Notes: generated by a model not told the origin, from the letters alone. A stretch of DNA of 5,575 bases from Methyloglobulus sp. (GCA_013140405.1 JABFSV010000138.1:1-5575); one strand, 5' to 3'; counted from the stretch's first letter, positions 1 through 5,575 are shown. Made by a program: numbers and translations.

Positions 1-2
1 AA

Positions 3-308
3 GGTTTTTTCGATATGAAAAAGTATGCCACGGAGGAAGAAAGGCGAGCAGACATGGGCAAATGGGAAACTGTGTTGCATCAAGAAAAAAGCATGTTGGG
101 ATCGTCGCTAAATGCGCCAGTATTCGACATCCATTACAATGCCAGGGAATCTGGCGCAGCAACAACAAGGGCTGACAAAATCAAGTATGCCCTGGTGATT
201 ACTGTGGAAGCGCCTAAGCACGAAGACCTGTACAACGAAATTTTGCGAAGCTACCAATCCATTTTGATGCCTATCCAGCCTCAAGTTTCATTGCCAATTC
301 GAGTTTAA
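3..308 (+). CDS. C-terminal end of a probable S8 (subtilisin-like) peptidase, 5' partial
   Basis: The frame is open to the left edge, with no stop before the ATG at 15, and ends with TAA at 306-308. It is therefore probably the tail of a longer gene rather than a 97-residue protein starting at 15; only a weak AAGG lies ahead of that ATG. The visible stretch has a charged helical start (ATEEERRADMGKWETVLHQ), then VFDIHYNAR, then a beta-like IKYALVITVEAP, then HEDLYNEILRSY and a final PIQPQVSLPIRV. From memory, the pattern of a YALV(V/I)T(I/V) strand followed by a DLY motif and a PI/PL-rich end resembles the C-terminal extension of bacterial S8 peptidases that sit beside an AAA ATPase gene. No catalytic Asp, His or Ser motif lies in the window, so the assignment rests on this tail alone. 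It is not obviously linked to the cassette downstream. A standalone small hypothetical protein is the alternative. Confidence 0.5.
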   Translation, partial: GFFDMKKYATEEERRADMGKWETVLHQEKSMLGSSLNAPVFDIHYNARESGAATTRADKIKYALVITVEAPKHEDLYNEILRSYQSILMPIQPQVSLPIRV

Positions 309-309
309 C

Positions 310-523
310 TCAAGGGAATAATCCTCCAGACCTACTCTCACCTGGGTCGGTAAAGACAATGTTGTCAACCATCACCATGATGTTCCATTTTATTCTTTTT
401 GGCATGGAAGCCTTTGAAGCACCAGAAGGAACACCCAAAATAGCATCGGCACCGCATAACCATCTTAATACCATCAATCGGATGGGCTTTAATCACATAA
501 AACACCGTGTTGGTATCCAGCAT
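310..523 (-). pseudogene. Possible remnant of a VapC-type PIN-domain toxin gene
   Basis: On the minus strand, the ATG at 523-521 opens a frame reading MLDTNTVFYVIKAHPIDGI. This matches the start of VapC/PIN ribonuclease toxins (MLDTN plus a hydrophobic strand), including the first catalytic Asp at residue 3. The resemblance ends after about 19 residues: the frame goes on with a Cys/Phe-rich run and soon stops. A neighbouring frame then carries a more protein-like segment (DAILGVPSGASKASMPKR) to a stop at 310-312. The whole space, about 71 codons, is too short for the usual 130 or so residues, and no second or third acidic PIN motif is visible. No VapB-like antitoxin is recognisable upstream. 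If real, it is a dead fragment. The match is short, so chance is a serious alternative. Confidence 0.3.
362..377 (+). repeat. Near-repeat copy 1 (TTGTCAACCATCACCA)
   Basis: This 16-base string matches 14 of 16 positions of TTGTCAACAACCACCA at 935-950. The two copies bracket the gene-poor stretch upstream of the cassette. Function unknown; a short near-match like this can arise by chance. Confidence 0.3.
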
Positions 524-784
524 GGCCTTGAGCGCTAAAAAGATTCCCGCCCTTATTGTTCCTGGAAACCGATCCTGTTGCCATAAAACGGTGAAGATTG
601 AGTGGGTACATATCCATAAATCGTTCTGCCTGACTGTTTTCCCCTGTCCAGGATAGGTGGGAATTCCGGTTGCACAATATAAACAGCGTCCAGGAAGGAC
701 TTGGGGTAATACAGGGATTGCATCTCAAAATTGTCTGGAGATGCCTAGAGATACCGTCAGTAAATTCCTGGAGGGACACAGACA

Positions 785-958
785 ATGAATTGGTTCATAT
801 CGTCCGTTAAGGACACTAGAAGTATCAATGGTATTGCGATGGAAGCCGCTTTTGCTGGTGCTAACTTTTATTCAAAAAGACGCAAAAACCCCCTTGCATA
901 TCCATCACCCCATGAGATCGTAGTCCTGAGTATTTTGTCAACAACCACCAGAATTTAA
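785..958 (+). CDS. Possible small protein of 57 residues, unknown function
   Basis: An ATG at 785 opens a 57-codon frame ending with TAA at 956-958. A strong Shine-Dalgarno-like GGAGG at 770-774 lies 10 bases ahead of the start, at the long end of usual spacing. The product begins MNWFISSVKD, has an Ala-rich middle (AMEAAFAGANFYSKRR), and ends in a hydrophobic IVVLSIL followed by STTTRI. It has no recognisable domain, signal peptide or clear membrane segment. It ends 37 bases before the ParB start and reads in the same direction, so it could be cotranscribed with the cassette. It could equally be a 5' remnant of a larger gene or a chance frame in a decayed region. I do not recognise it. Confidence 0.3.
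   Translation: MNWFISSVKDTRSINGIAMEAAFAGANFYSKRRKNPLAYPSPHEIVVLSILSTTTRI
935..950 (+). repeat. Near-repeat copy 2 (TTGTCAACAACCACCA)
   Basis: Second copy of the near-repeat at 362-377, 14 of 16 identical. It lies 45 bases upstream of the ParB start, where an operator or ParB-binding site would be plausible. The first six bases, TTGTCA, also resemble a -35 box, but no good -10 box stands 16-18 bases downstream. Confidence 0.3.
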
Positions 959-985
959 AGCAATTTAGAAACTGGCACTACAATC

Positions 986-990
986 AGGAG
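986..990 (+). promoter_or_regulatory. Ribosome-binding site of the PRTRC ParB gene
   Basis: AGGAG, five bases before the ATG at 996, supports that start and marks the beginning of the operon. No confident sigma-70 promoter is visible upstream. TACAAT at 979-984 resembles a -10 box but lies too close to the start codon and has no matching -35 box. Confidence 0.75.
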
Positions 991-995
991 ATCTT

Positions 996-3005
996 ATGGA
1001 AACAAATCAAACCAATCAAAACGGATATTCCGATAACCTGCCCATTGGCGATATTTTCGTCAAGGAAGGGTTTAACCCTAGAAAATATTTTGACCCCACA
1101 GAACACCTGGAGTTGGTCGGCTCGATCAAAGAAAATGGCATTGTCCAACCTATTGTCGTACGTCCCGTCACAAAGGGGACTGGCGGTTTTTGGGTAGTCT
1201 GTGGAGAGAGGCGATTTAGGGCTGCTAAAGATGCCGGATTGTCGCATGTACCTGTGATGGTGCGGAAACTGGGTGAAGCGTCTGCAATGGTCATTGCCAT
1301 AATAGAGAACGCACAACGGGCCAACATAACGCCAGCGGAAGAAGCCCAATCCGCCCGTGACGTACTGATGGGGTGCGGAAACGACCGTCAGGAAGCAATC
1401 CGGTTGCTCGGATGGAGCCAATCGAAGTTCGATTCCAGGATGCTGTTGCTCCATGCCGACCAAGCAGTGCTTGATGCCTTGACAGAGCGGAAGATCAAAC
1501 TCGGACATGCCGAACTGCTGTCCCAATTGCCTACTGATTTCCAGGTTAACACATTGGCTAAGATTATTTCGGAAGGTTTCTCAGTCAGTGACCTCAAGGG
1601 CAAGCTGGCACTGTTTTCGCTGGACTTATCGAAAGCCTGTTTCGACAAGACGGAATGCAAGACTTGCCCACATAATTCTTCCCTGCAAGCCAGCGTGTTC
1701 GATGACCATATAGAAGGCGGAAAATGCGCCAACCATGACTGTTATGGGGCCAAGACCAAGGCGGCAATGGAAAACAAAAAGGTCGGGCTATCCGAACAAT
1801 ACGCGGTCGTATTCTTCGACACGGAACGGACCAAGGGGAGCTACGCCATCAACTGCCAGCTTGGGCAGAACGGCGTGGGCAAGTCCCAGTTTGAGCAAGG
1901 ATGCCGCCAATGCGGCCATTTTGGGGCATTGTTGAATACGTCACCAGACCAGCTAGGCAAAGTCACCGAGGATTGCTGCTTCAACCTGGAGTGCCACAAA
2001 GAGAAGGTTGCAACTTATCAGGCTTCCATAAAACCAGGACCCGCAACCACAACCGGAAAACCAGCCAGCAAAACGACGGCCACCGATAAAAAAGGAACAC
2101 TTGCCAGCGGCGACACCAAGAAACCAAACAATGAAGGGACGGTCGCAAGCGCGGCAATGATACCTGGCAAGGTCACTGAGAAAATCGAAACATTCTACCG
2201 TGACTTGGCGGCAAAAACCGTGACAGAAAACCAGCGGTTAATGCTGTGCCTGAACACGTTTACCCTGTTACGTTTTGTGAAATCCAGTTTTGTTGACGAT
2301 TTATGGCCTGATTCGATCAGGAAAAATGCGTCTGTCACCCTGGAGTTGGATCGGTTTCTAAAGCGGTTGTCCACGCTGGATACCCAAGAAATCAAGGCAT
2401 TCAATCAACGCCTGGTCAGGCATTTTCTAGCCGAGCATGAGAAGTCCGTACCCATCAGCACCAAAACCTGGGCTAAGGGCGCAAGTGAAGCTGTCAATCA
2501 GCTAAATATAAACCTGAGCGGACATTTCCTGATCGACAGGGAATTCCTTGGCGCGTTCACCAAGTCCGGCATCGAATCCATTTTGCTTGAAGCCGTCAAC
2601 GGCAAAGGGCAGGGGTTTATCGCCCAGTATGAAGCCCAAGGGGAGGGCAAAAAGTTTTCCAGCCTGGTCAAGAAAAAGAATGGCGAGATCCTGGATGAAG
2701 CCTTTGGCTGCGGTTACGACTTTACGGGATTTGTACCTGCTTGCGTTTTTAACTTCATGGGGGAAGATAAGGTAACTGCGAAGGTTAACCAGCCGGAACA
2801 GGTTGTTGCAATTGGTGATGCCCAAGGGACAGGACAGCTTGCGGAAGAACCAAATGGCCTGGGGCAGACAAATCAGGGGCCATTAAGCACGGACGTAAAT
2901 AACGGCTACCTGGATTTGGATGATGATACCGACAGCCCTTTTAGCCACAACTTTAGCCAGTTTGAATTTACCGCAGACCCAGAGGATGAAAACGATGATC
3001 TTTAA
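996..3005 (+). CDS. PRTRC system ParB family protein
   Basis: A 669-residue DNA-binding protein, the first gene of the cassette. The N-terminus is a ParB/Srx-type domain: NPRKYFD at 27-33, GIVQPIVVRP at 48-57, GERRFRA at 70-76 and ENAQRANITPAEEA at 104-117. These correspond to the conserved boxes that in studied ParB proteins bind and hydrolyse CTP. A helix-turn-helix region follows at about 132-178 (LLGWSQSKFDSRMLLL, then KLGHAELLSQLP). Next come two similar Cys/His modules, at 221-249 and 303-333, each with CxxCxH followed by CxNxxC; they probably bind metal. A Pro/Thr/Lys/Ala-rich linker at about 345-385 joins a mostly helical C-terminal half, and the tail at 638-669 is acidic (YLDLDDDTD, then DPEDENDDL). 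The protein is about twice the length of a chromosomal ParB, and no ParA gene is seen beside it. It overlaps the protein E gene by 11 bases. By family it is assigned to plasmid maintenance or DNA tethering, but its target site is unknown. Confidence 0.93.
   Translation: METNQTNQNGYSDNLPIGDIFVKEGFNPRKYFDPTEHLELVGSIKENGIVQPIVVRPVTKGTGGFWVVCGERRFRAAKDAGLSHVPVMVRKLGEASAMVIAIIENAQRANITPAEEAQSARDVLMGCGNDRQEAIRLLGWSQSKFDSRMLLLHADQAVLDALTERKIKLGHAELLSQLPTDFQVNTLAKIISEGFSVSDLKGKLALFSLDLSKACFDKTECKTCPHNSSLQASVFDDHIEGGKCANHDCYGAKTKAAMENKKVGLSEQYAVVFFDTERTKGSYAINCQLGQNGVGKSQFEQGCRQCGHFGALLNTSPDQLGKVTEDCCFNLECHKEKVATYQASIKPGPATTTGKPASKTTATDKKGTLASGDTKKPNNEGTVASAAMIPGKVTEKIETFYRDLAAKTVTENQRLMLCLNTFTLLRFVKSSFVDDLWPDSIRKNASVTLELDRFLKRLSTLDTQEIKAFNQRLVRHFLAEHEKSVPISTKTWAKGASEAVNQLNINLSGHFLIDREFLGAFTKSGIESILLEAVNGKGQGFIAQYEAQGEGKKFSSLVKKKNGEILDEAFGCGYDFTGFVPACVFNFMGEDKVTAKVNQPEQVVAIGDAQGTGQLAEEPNGLGQTNQGPLSTDVNNGYLDLDDDTDSPFSHNFSQFEFTADPEDENDDL
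2982..2985 (+). promoter_or_regulatory. Ribosome-binding site deciding the protein E start
   Basis: GAGG inside the end of the ParB gene lies nine bases before the ATG at 2995. It touches the in-frame ATG at 2986, leaving no room for initiation there, and it is far from the in-frame ATG at 2920. This favours 2995. Confidence 0.6.
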
Positions 3006-3438
3006 AACTTTTGCGAATATGCTGAAACACGACGAACGCATCCAGTTCACCATCACCCGCAAAGGGGAGCAATTGAATGTGTTGGTGCAACCAGCCATGA
3101 GTGGAGGTATCGACAACTTTGCGCCAGAGGACATACAGAACCTACGTGCCGCCTTGTCGATGCCCTTGTACGTGACCACAACGCCGGAAGTGCTGGACAA
3201 TGACTTCCCCCGCTCCCTGGCTGAATTTGCCGGAATGCAGGAGCAGGTACAGGGCGACCTGTCGGCGGCGATGGGGCGGATTAAGGAAGCAGGGAAACAA
3301 GCCCGTGCCGAGGTTAAAACCTCCACGCCTTCTGTTGGCACAGGGAAGAACGAAACCCTTGCGGTCGATACGGAAAAAGAACCCGAAGCCGCCAAGAATG
3401 GCGGTGGCGTGACCGTCACCAACAATTCACTTTTTTAA
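2995..3438 (+). CDS. PRTRC system protein E
   Basis: A 147-residue protein matching the family by its position between ParB and protein C, its size, and its layout. It starts MIFKTFANML, then has a beta-hairpin-like IQFTITRKGEQLNVLVQPAM at 16-35. A segment at 57-81 contains PLYVTTTPEVLDNDFPRSL, typical of the family (a TPEELD-like motif followed by an FP-helix). A helical stretch at about 82-107 leads into a low-complexity Lys/Glu/Ala/Gly tail ending NNSLF. No catalytic motif, signal peptide or membrane segment is visible, and the biochemical role is unknown. The start at 2995 is preferred over in-frame ATGs at 2986 and 2920 because of the GAGG at 2982-2985; it overlaps the ParB stop by 11 bases, suggesting translational coupling. 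Starting at 2920 would add 25 residues encoded wholly inside the ParB gene. Confidence 0.85.
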   Translation: MIFKTFANMLKHDERIQFTITRKGEQLNVLVQPAMSGGIDNFAPEDIQNLRAALSMPLYVTTTPEVLDNDFPRSLAEFAGMQEQVQGDLSAAMGRIKEAGKQARAEVKTSTPSVGTGKNETLAVDTEKEPEAAKNGGGVTVTNNSLF

Positions 3439-3450
3439 TAAGGAATAGCC

Positions 3451-3666
3451 ATGACTGAAACAACTATTATTCGGCCCACGAGGGTTTTCAAGATGGGGGC
3501 GGTACGCTTGGCAGACCCCGCCCCTGATATGTCGCCACAGGAAGCAGTGAAACTGTATGCCGCCTCGTATCCGCACTTGTCCAATGCCGCGTTGGACGAA
3601 CCGCAACTGGTCGGGGAGGAACTGCATTATTCCGTGAGGCTCCCCGATGTCAAGACCAAAGGCTAA
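3451..3666 (+). CDS. PRTRC system protein C, ubiquitin-like
   Basis: A 71-residue protein of the PRTRC C family, which is grouped with prokaryotic ubiquitin-like proteins (Prok_Ub). Features: a first strand at 10-20 (TRVFKMGAVRL), the family-typical ADPAPDMSPQEAVKLYAASYP at 21-41 (loop plus the helix of a beta-grasp fold), and the strands ALDEPQLVGEELHYSVRL at 47-64. The chain ends KTKG, with glycine as the very last residue. In ubiquitin-like proteins a C-terminal glycine is the group adenylated by an E1 enzyme, so this protein would need no trimming. AAGGAA at 3440-3445 lies five bases before the ATG, and the gap to protein E is 12 bases. By analogy it would be activated by the ThiF-like protein expected downstream and passed to protein B, but conjugation by this family is an inference. 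It is cytoplasmic, with no signal peptide. Confidence 0.9.
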   Translation: MTETTIIRPTRVFKMGAVRLADPAPDMSPQEAVKLYAASYPHLSNAALDEPQLVGEELHYSVRLPDVKTKG

Positions 3667-3695
3667 AGGGCAAGGGATAGCCGTACTGAACGAAT

Positions 3696-3714
3696 GGGGG
3701 GGTATGCTTCCCCC
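3696..3714 (+). other. G/C hairpin between the protein C and F genes
   Basis: Seven G (3696-3702), the loop TATGCTT, then five C (3710-3714). Five G-C pairs form, possibly extended by two G-U pairs. There is no T run after it, so it is not a standard intrinsic terminator. It lies in the only sizeable gap of the operon (84 bases), just upstream of the protein F ribosome-binding site, AAAGGAAA at 3736-3743. A role in transcript stability, processing or attenuation is possible. Confidence 0.45.
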
Positions 3715-3750
3715 TGAGCCTAGTGATGATAATGTAAAGGAAACCAACCC

Positions 3751-4920
3751 ATGCTACACGTTCAGGCTGACCTTGCCGAAGCTGCCAAGACGGGCGATAG
3801 CCAATACCAATCCAGCCCATCTGCCAATGGTCTGAGCTTGTTCATGCAGCCCCGTCTTGGGGTTGCGTTGGACGGCTTGCTGGATAACATCCGCTGTCAC
3901 CGCGACAAGGCAGATTTTGACGACAACCGCCCAGGTATTGCGTCGCTGATTTTGCTGGCACACCACTTAGGGCTAGTGTCCAAGCAGGGCATTGACCAGT
4001 GTGTTGCGTCTGGGTGGCAGGATATTTACAGGCTTTACCAGTTGTCCATGACAGCCATTGTGAGCTATCTAGGCAATATCGCAGGGACTATCGCTGGCAA
4101 GGGGCTTAAGCACGACAGCTTTGAACCGTTATATCTGGTTATGGACAATGAGTACGGTCATTTTTACCTCTACATCAGCACCGAGCTACGGTATACACAA
4201 TTTACCCTCACGGAATTGGATGTCGAGCTAGGGCGGATGGTTTACGGTTGCCTATTCTGGATTGTTAGGGAACTCGGATTTGGTCTTCTGGCAAAGGATA
4301 TGCTCGACTGTTCGGTGCTATTGGATGAAGAACTGGAGGCTTTCCTTGAGTTTAGGCAAAAATATCCAGGGCTTGATTACGGGGACATGGCGAAGCTCGT
4401 GGTTGAAGCGGACATGTATCCCTTCACCGAATACGGCTACGACGATGAAGGCTTGACCGGACGCTTTGCGTTGCTGGCATGTATCCTGGACAACAAGGTT
4501 GAATCCCATTTTGGGCAAGTGCCAAATATGGACGAAATAAGGTCTGCCGTGGCTGGATGGCGGCGGTCAAATAGCGAATGCTACAACGACCCCTGGATTG
4601 GGTTTATCAAACTGACCATCAAGGCATGGAAATGGGCCAAGGGGTGTAATGGGGCAATTGTGGAAACTTGTGAAGGGAACATGAATGATTTGCCGCTCGA
4701 TTACGGACATGCCATAGGGGTTGGTTTGCCCTGGGAAGATGCGGTGGTTGACGCGAGTTTCCAGGGCATGTATGAAGCAGGGGAGCAGCCGATGGGGAAA
4801 ATTAAGCTGCACCCTGATGCCATTCCAAAGGCTGCTGGGACACTTGTCATGCTGGCTAAGGCTAGGGGGCTGATACGGCTGGCAGAAGTCATTAACTATG
4901 GTACGGAGAACGAAGAATGA
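3751..4920 (+). CDS. PRTRC system protein F
   Basis: A 389-residue protein assigned to PRTRC F mainly by its place between proteins C and B and by its size; the sequence itself gives few familiar motifs. The first 35 residues are polar and probably flexible. A helical region follows at 36-118 (GIASLILLAHHLGL at 62-75). Then come FEPLYLVMDNEYGHFYLYIS at 124-143, hydrophobic helices at 158-181 (GCLFWIVRELGFGLLA), an acidic/Tyr-rich stretch at 208-235 (LDYGDMAKLV, then TEYGYDDEG), and the Trp-rich DPWIGFIKLTIKAWKWAKG at 280-298. No ATPase, nuclease or peptidase signature is visible, nor a clear transmembrane segment. AAAGGAAA at 3736-3743 supports the ATG at 3751. The stop TGA overlaps the start of protein B (ATGA at 4917-4920), implying coupled translation. 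Molecular function unknown. Confidence 0.75.
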   Translation: MLHVQADLAEAAKTGDSQYQSSPSANGLSLFMQPRLGVALDGLLDNIRCHRDKADFDDNRPGIASLILLAHHLGLVSKQGIDQCVASGWQDIYRLYQLSMTAIVSYLGNIAGTIAGKGLKHDSFEPLYLVMDNEYGHFYLYISTELRYTQFTLTELDVELGRMVYGCLFWIVRELGFGLLAKDMLDCSVLLDEELEAFLEFRQKYPGLDYGDMAKLVVEADMYPFTEYGYDDEGLTGRFALLACILDNKVESHFGQVPNMDEIRSAVAGWRRSNSECYNDPWIGFIKLTIKAWKWAKGCNGAIVETCEGNMNDLPLDYGHAIGVGLPWEDAVVDASFQGMYEAGEQPMGKIKLHPDAIPKAAGTLVMLAKARGLIRLAEVINYGTENEE

Positions 4921-5575
4921 AACCAAACGATTTTTTTACCTTTAATGGCGGCAATGAACTGTCAATACTGCCTAAATGTGCGATCCTGTTCCATCAGGCA
5001 AAAGGGCTTTCGGACAATAGTTATGGTGGGCAGGATTTTGTGGCATCGCTCCATGATTTCTTTGTTGACGATAGCAAACACGAAACCGTCATTGGTGCGG
5101 GACGGCTGATGTCAAAAGAGGATATTGAGACGGTACTGCGGACGCTGCTGCAAATGCGGCAAAGCAAGGTAAACCTAATGCCAAACAACATTGTGTCTCT
5201 GTCGGACAATCATATTGCCTGGACAGTGCCGGAAAAAATACGCCCCATGCTGTTCAATATCATCGGGATGCCCATGCAAAAAATGACCGTCCCCTGGCCT
5301 AGACTGTTGCTGGTTGCCAACCGCGACGGAAAACTGGCAATAGCGGCTGTTAAAGGTCGCAATAGACTGTCTGCCAAAACCAGGTTGTTCCATGCGCCCT
5401 TGATGAACGTCAGCAATAACGGGGCTGTCTGCACAGGTTCGGCAACCGTGCCAATTGAATGCGGCATTGAAGACTTGAAACAATGGGAATCGGTGATGTT
5501 CGACACCGCCTTTTCCCACGTCAACAACCAGTTAACCTTAGAGCTTGGCAGGAAAAAGAAAGAAGTGGACACCAA
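4917..5575 (+). CDS. PRTRC system protein B, E2-like, 3' partial
   Basis: The frame starts at the ATG overlapping the stop of protein F and is still open at the right edge; 219 residues are visible. GGAG at 4905-4908, eight bases upstream, supports this start. The C-terminal half carries the family hallmarks: PWPRLLLVANRDGKLAIAAV at about 126-145, then LFHAP at 157-161, MNVSNNGAV at 163-171, C172 and TGSATVP, then WESVMFDTAFSHVNNQ at about 191-206. The PRTRC B family is classed among prokaryotic E2-like proteins (Prok-E2_D). N164 lies eight residues before C172, followed by NGAVC, closely like the NxxxNGxIC around the catalytic cysteine of ubiquitin-conjugating enzymes. The likely role is to accept the ubiquitin-like protein C from the ThiF-like E1 expected downstream; this is inferred. 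The N-terminal half (1-100) shows no motif I recognise. Proteins A and ThiF probably follow. Confidence 0.9.
   Translation, partial: MKPNDFFTFNGGNELSILPKCAILFHQAKGLSDNSYGGQDFVASLHDFFVDDSKHETVIGAGRLMSKEDIETVLRTLLQMRQSKVNLMPNNIVSLSDNHIAWTVPEKIRPMLFNIIGMPMQKMTVPWPRLLLVANRDGKLAIAAVKGRNRLSAKTRLFHAPLMNVSNNGAVCTGSATVPIECGIEDLKQWESVMFDTAFSHVNNQLTLELGRKKKEVDT

Larger units (their letters stand above)
309..784. other. Gene-poor, probably decayed stretch
   Basis: No frame on either strand here looks like an intact gene with a supported start. The longest frame, minus strand 489-785, has an unnatural Trp/Cys/Ser/His-rich composition. Protein-like patches are spread over different minus-strand frames: one of 56 codons at 553-723, the VapC-like start at 523, and one of about 54 codons ending at 310-312. 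This is what frameshifted remnants can look like, though chance is possible. The last of these ends two bases from the stop of the leftmost + strand gene. I see no tRNA, rRNA, CRISPR or convincing intrinsic terminator. Confidence 0.45.

Noticed and set aside
360..539. Plus-strand 59-codon frame beginning MLSTITMMFH
   Set aside because: It lies antisense to the VapC-like start, lacks a Shine-Dalgarno site and has no recognisable domain.
553..723. Minus-strand 56-codon frame beginning MQSLYYPKSF
   Set aside because: It looks somewhat protein-like, but the ATG has no usable ribosome-binding site and I recognise no family; kept only as part of the decayed-region note.
489..785. Minus-strand frame of 98 codons in the region before the cassette
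   Set aside because: Composition is unlike a folded protein (many Cys, Trp, His and Ser), no family is recognisable, and other minus-strand frames in the same stretch look more protein-like.
979..984. TACAAT as the -10 box of an operon promoter
   Set aside because: It would place the transcript start at or inside the ribosome-binding site, and no -35 box stands at the right distance.
984..1526. Long minus-strand frame opposite the ParB gene
   Set aside because: It is a shadow of the ParB reading frame, which has clear ParB motifs; the minus-strand product has no recognisable features.
2920..2994. Longer protein E starting at the ATG at 2920
   Set aside because: The extra 25 residues lie wholly within the ParB gene and do not resemble the family; the ATG at 2995 has the better-spaced GAGG.
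3696..3714. Intrinsic terminator after protein C
   Set aside because: The hairpin is not followed by a T run, and the operon continues in the same direction with genes of the same cassette.
3647..3835. Plus-strand 62-codon frame spanning the gap between proteins C and F
   Set aside because: It overlaps both neighbouring genes in another frame, has no clear ribosome-binding site and a Pro/Lys/Asn-rich sequence without any known motif.

Overview
The window is a piece of proteobacterial accessory DNA, most likely from a plasmid or integrated element. It is dominated by the front part of a PRTRC cassette (ParB-Related, ThiF-Related Cassette). Base composition is roughly balanced, and the genes are tightly packed on the + strand with good Shine-Dalgarno sites. 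I cannot fix the host; PRTRC cassettes are known mainly from beta- and gammaproteobacterial plasmids and integrative elements.

Layout. Positions 3-308 hold the 3' end of an open frame that enters from the left; its sequence resembles the C-terminal tail of a subtilisin-like (S8) peptidase. From about 309 to 984 there is no convincing intact large gene. The minus strand carries what looks like the start of a broken VapC/PIN toxin gene near 523. One small + strand frame with a ribosome-binding site lies at 785-958. A 16-base near-repeat occurs at 362-377 and 935-950.

From 996 to the right edge runs one apparent operon: PRTRC ParB (996-3005), protein E (2995-3438), protein C (3451-3666), protein F (3751-4920) and protein B (4917-5575, cut by the window). 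Junctions are an 11-base overlap, a 12-base gap, an 84-base gap with a G/C hairpin, and an ATGA overlap, so translational coupling is likely at two of them. The usual remaining members (protein A, a ThiF/E1-like protein and protein D) should lie beyond 5575.

The most interesting biology is that the cassette looks like a DNA-binding ParB joined to a prokaryotic ubiquitin-like conjugation pathway. Protein C is a 71-residue ubiquitin-like protein ending in a bare C-terminal glycine. Protein B carries an E2-like block in which an Asn precedes a Cys by eight residues, the same spacing as in the HPN...C active site of eukaryotic E2 enzymes. ParB has a CTPase-type N-terminal domain followed by two similar Cys/His modules that are absent from ordinary chromosomal ParB. 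The function of the assembled cassette is, to my knowledge, not established.
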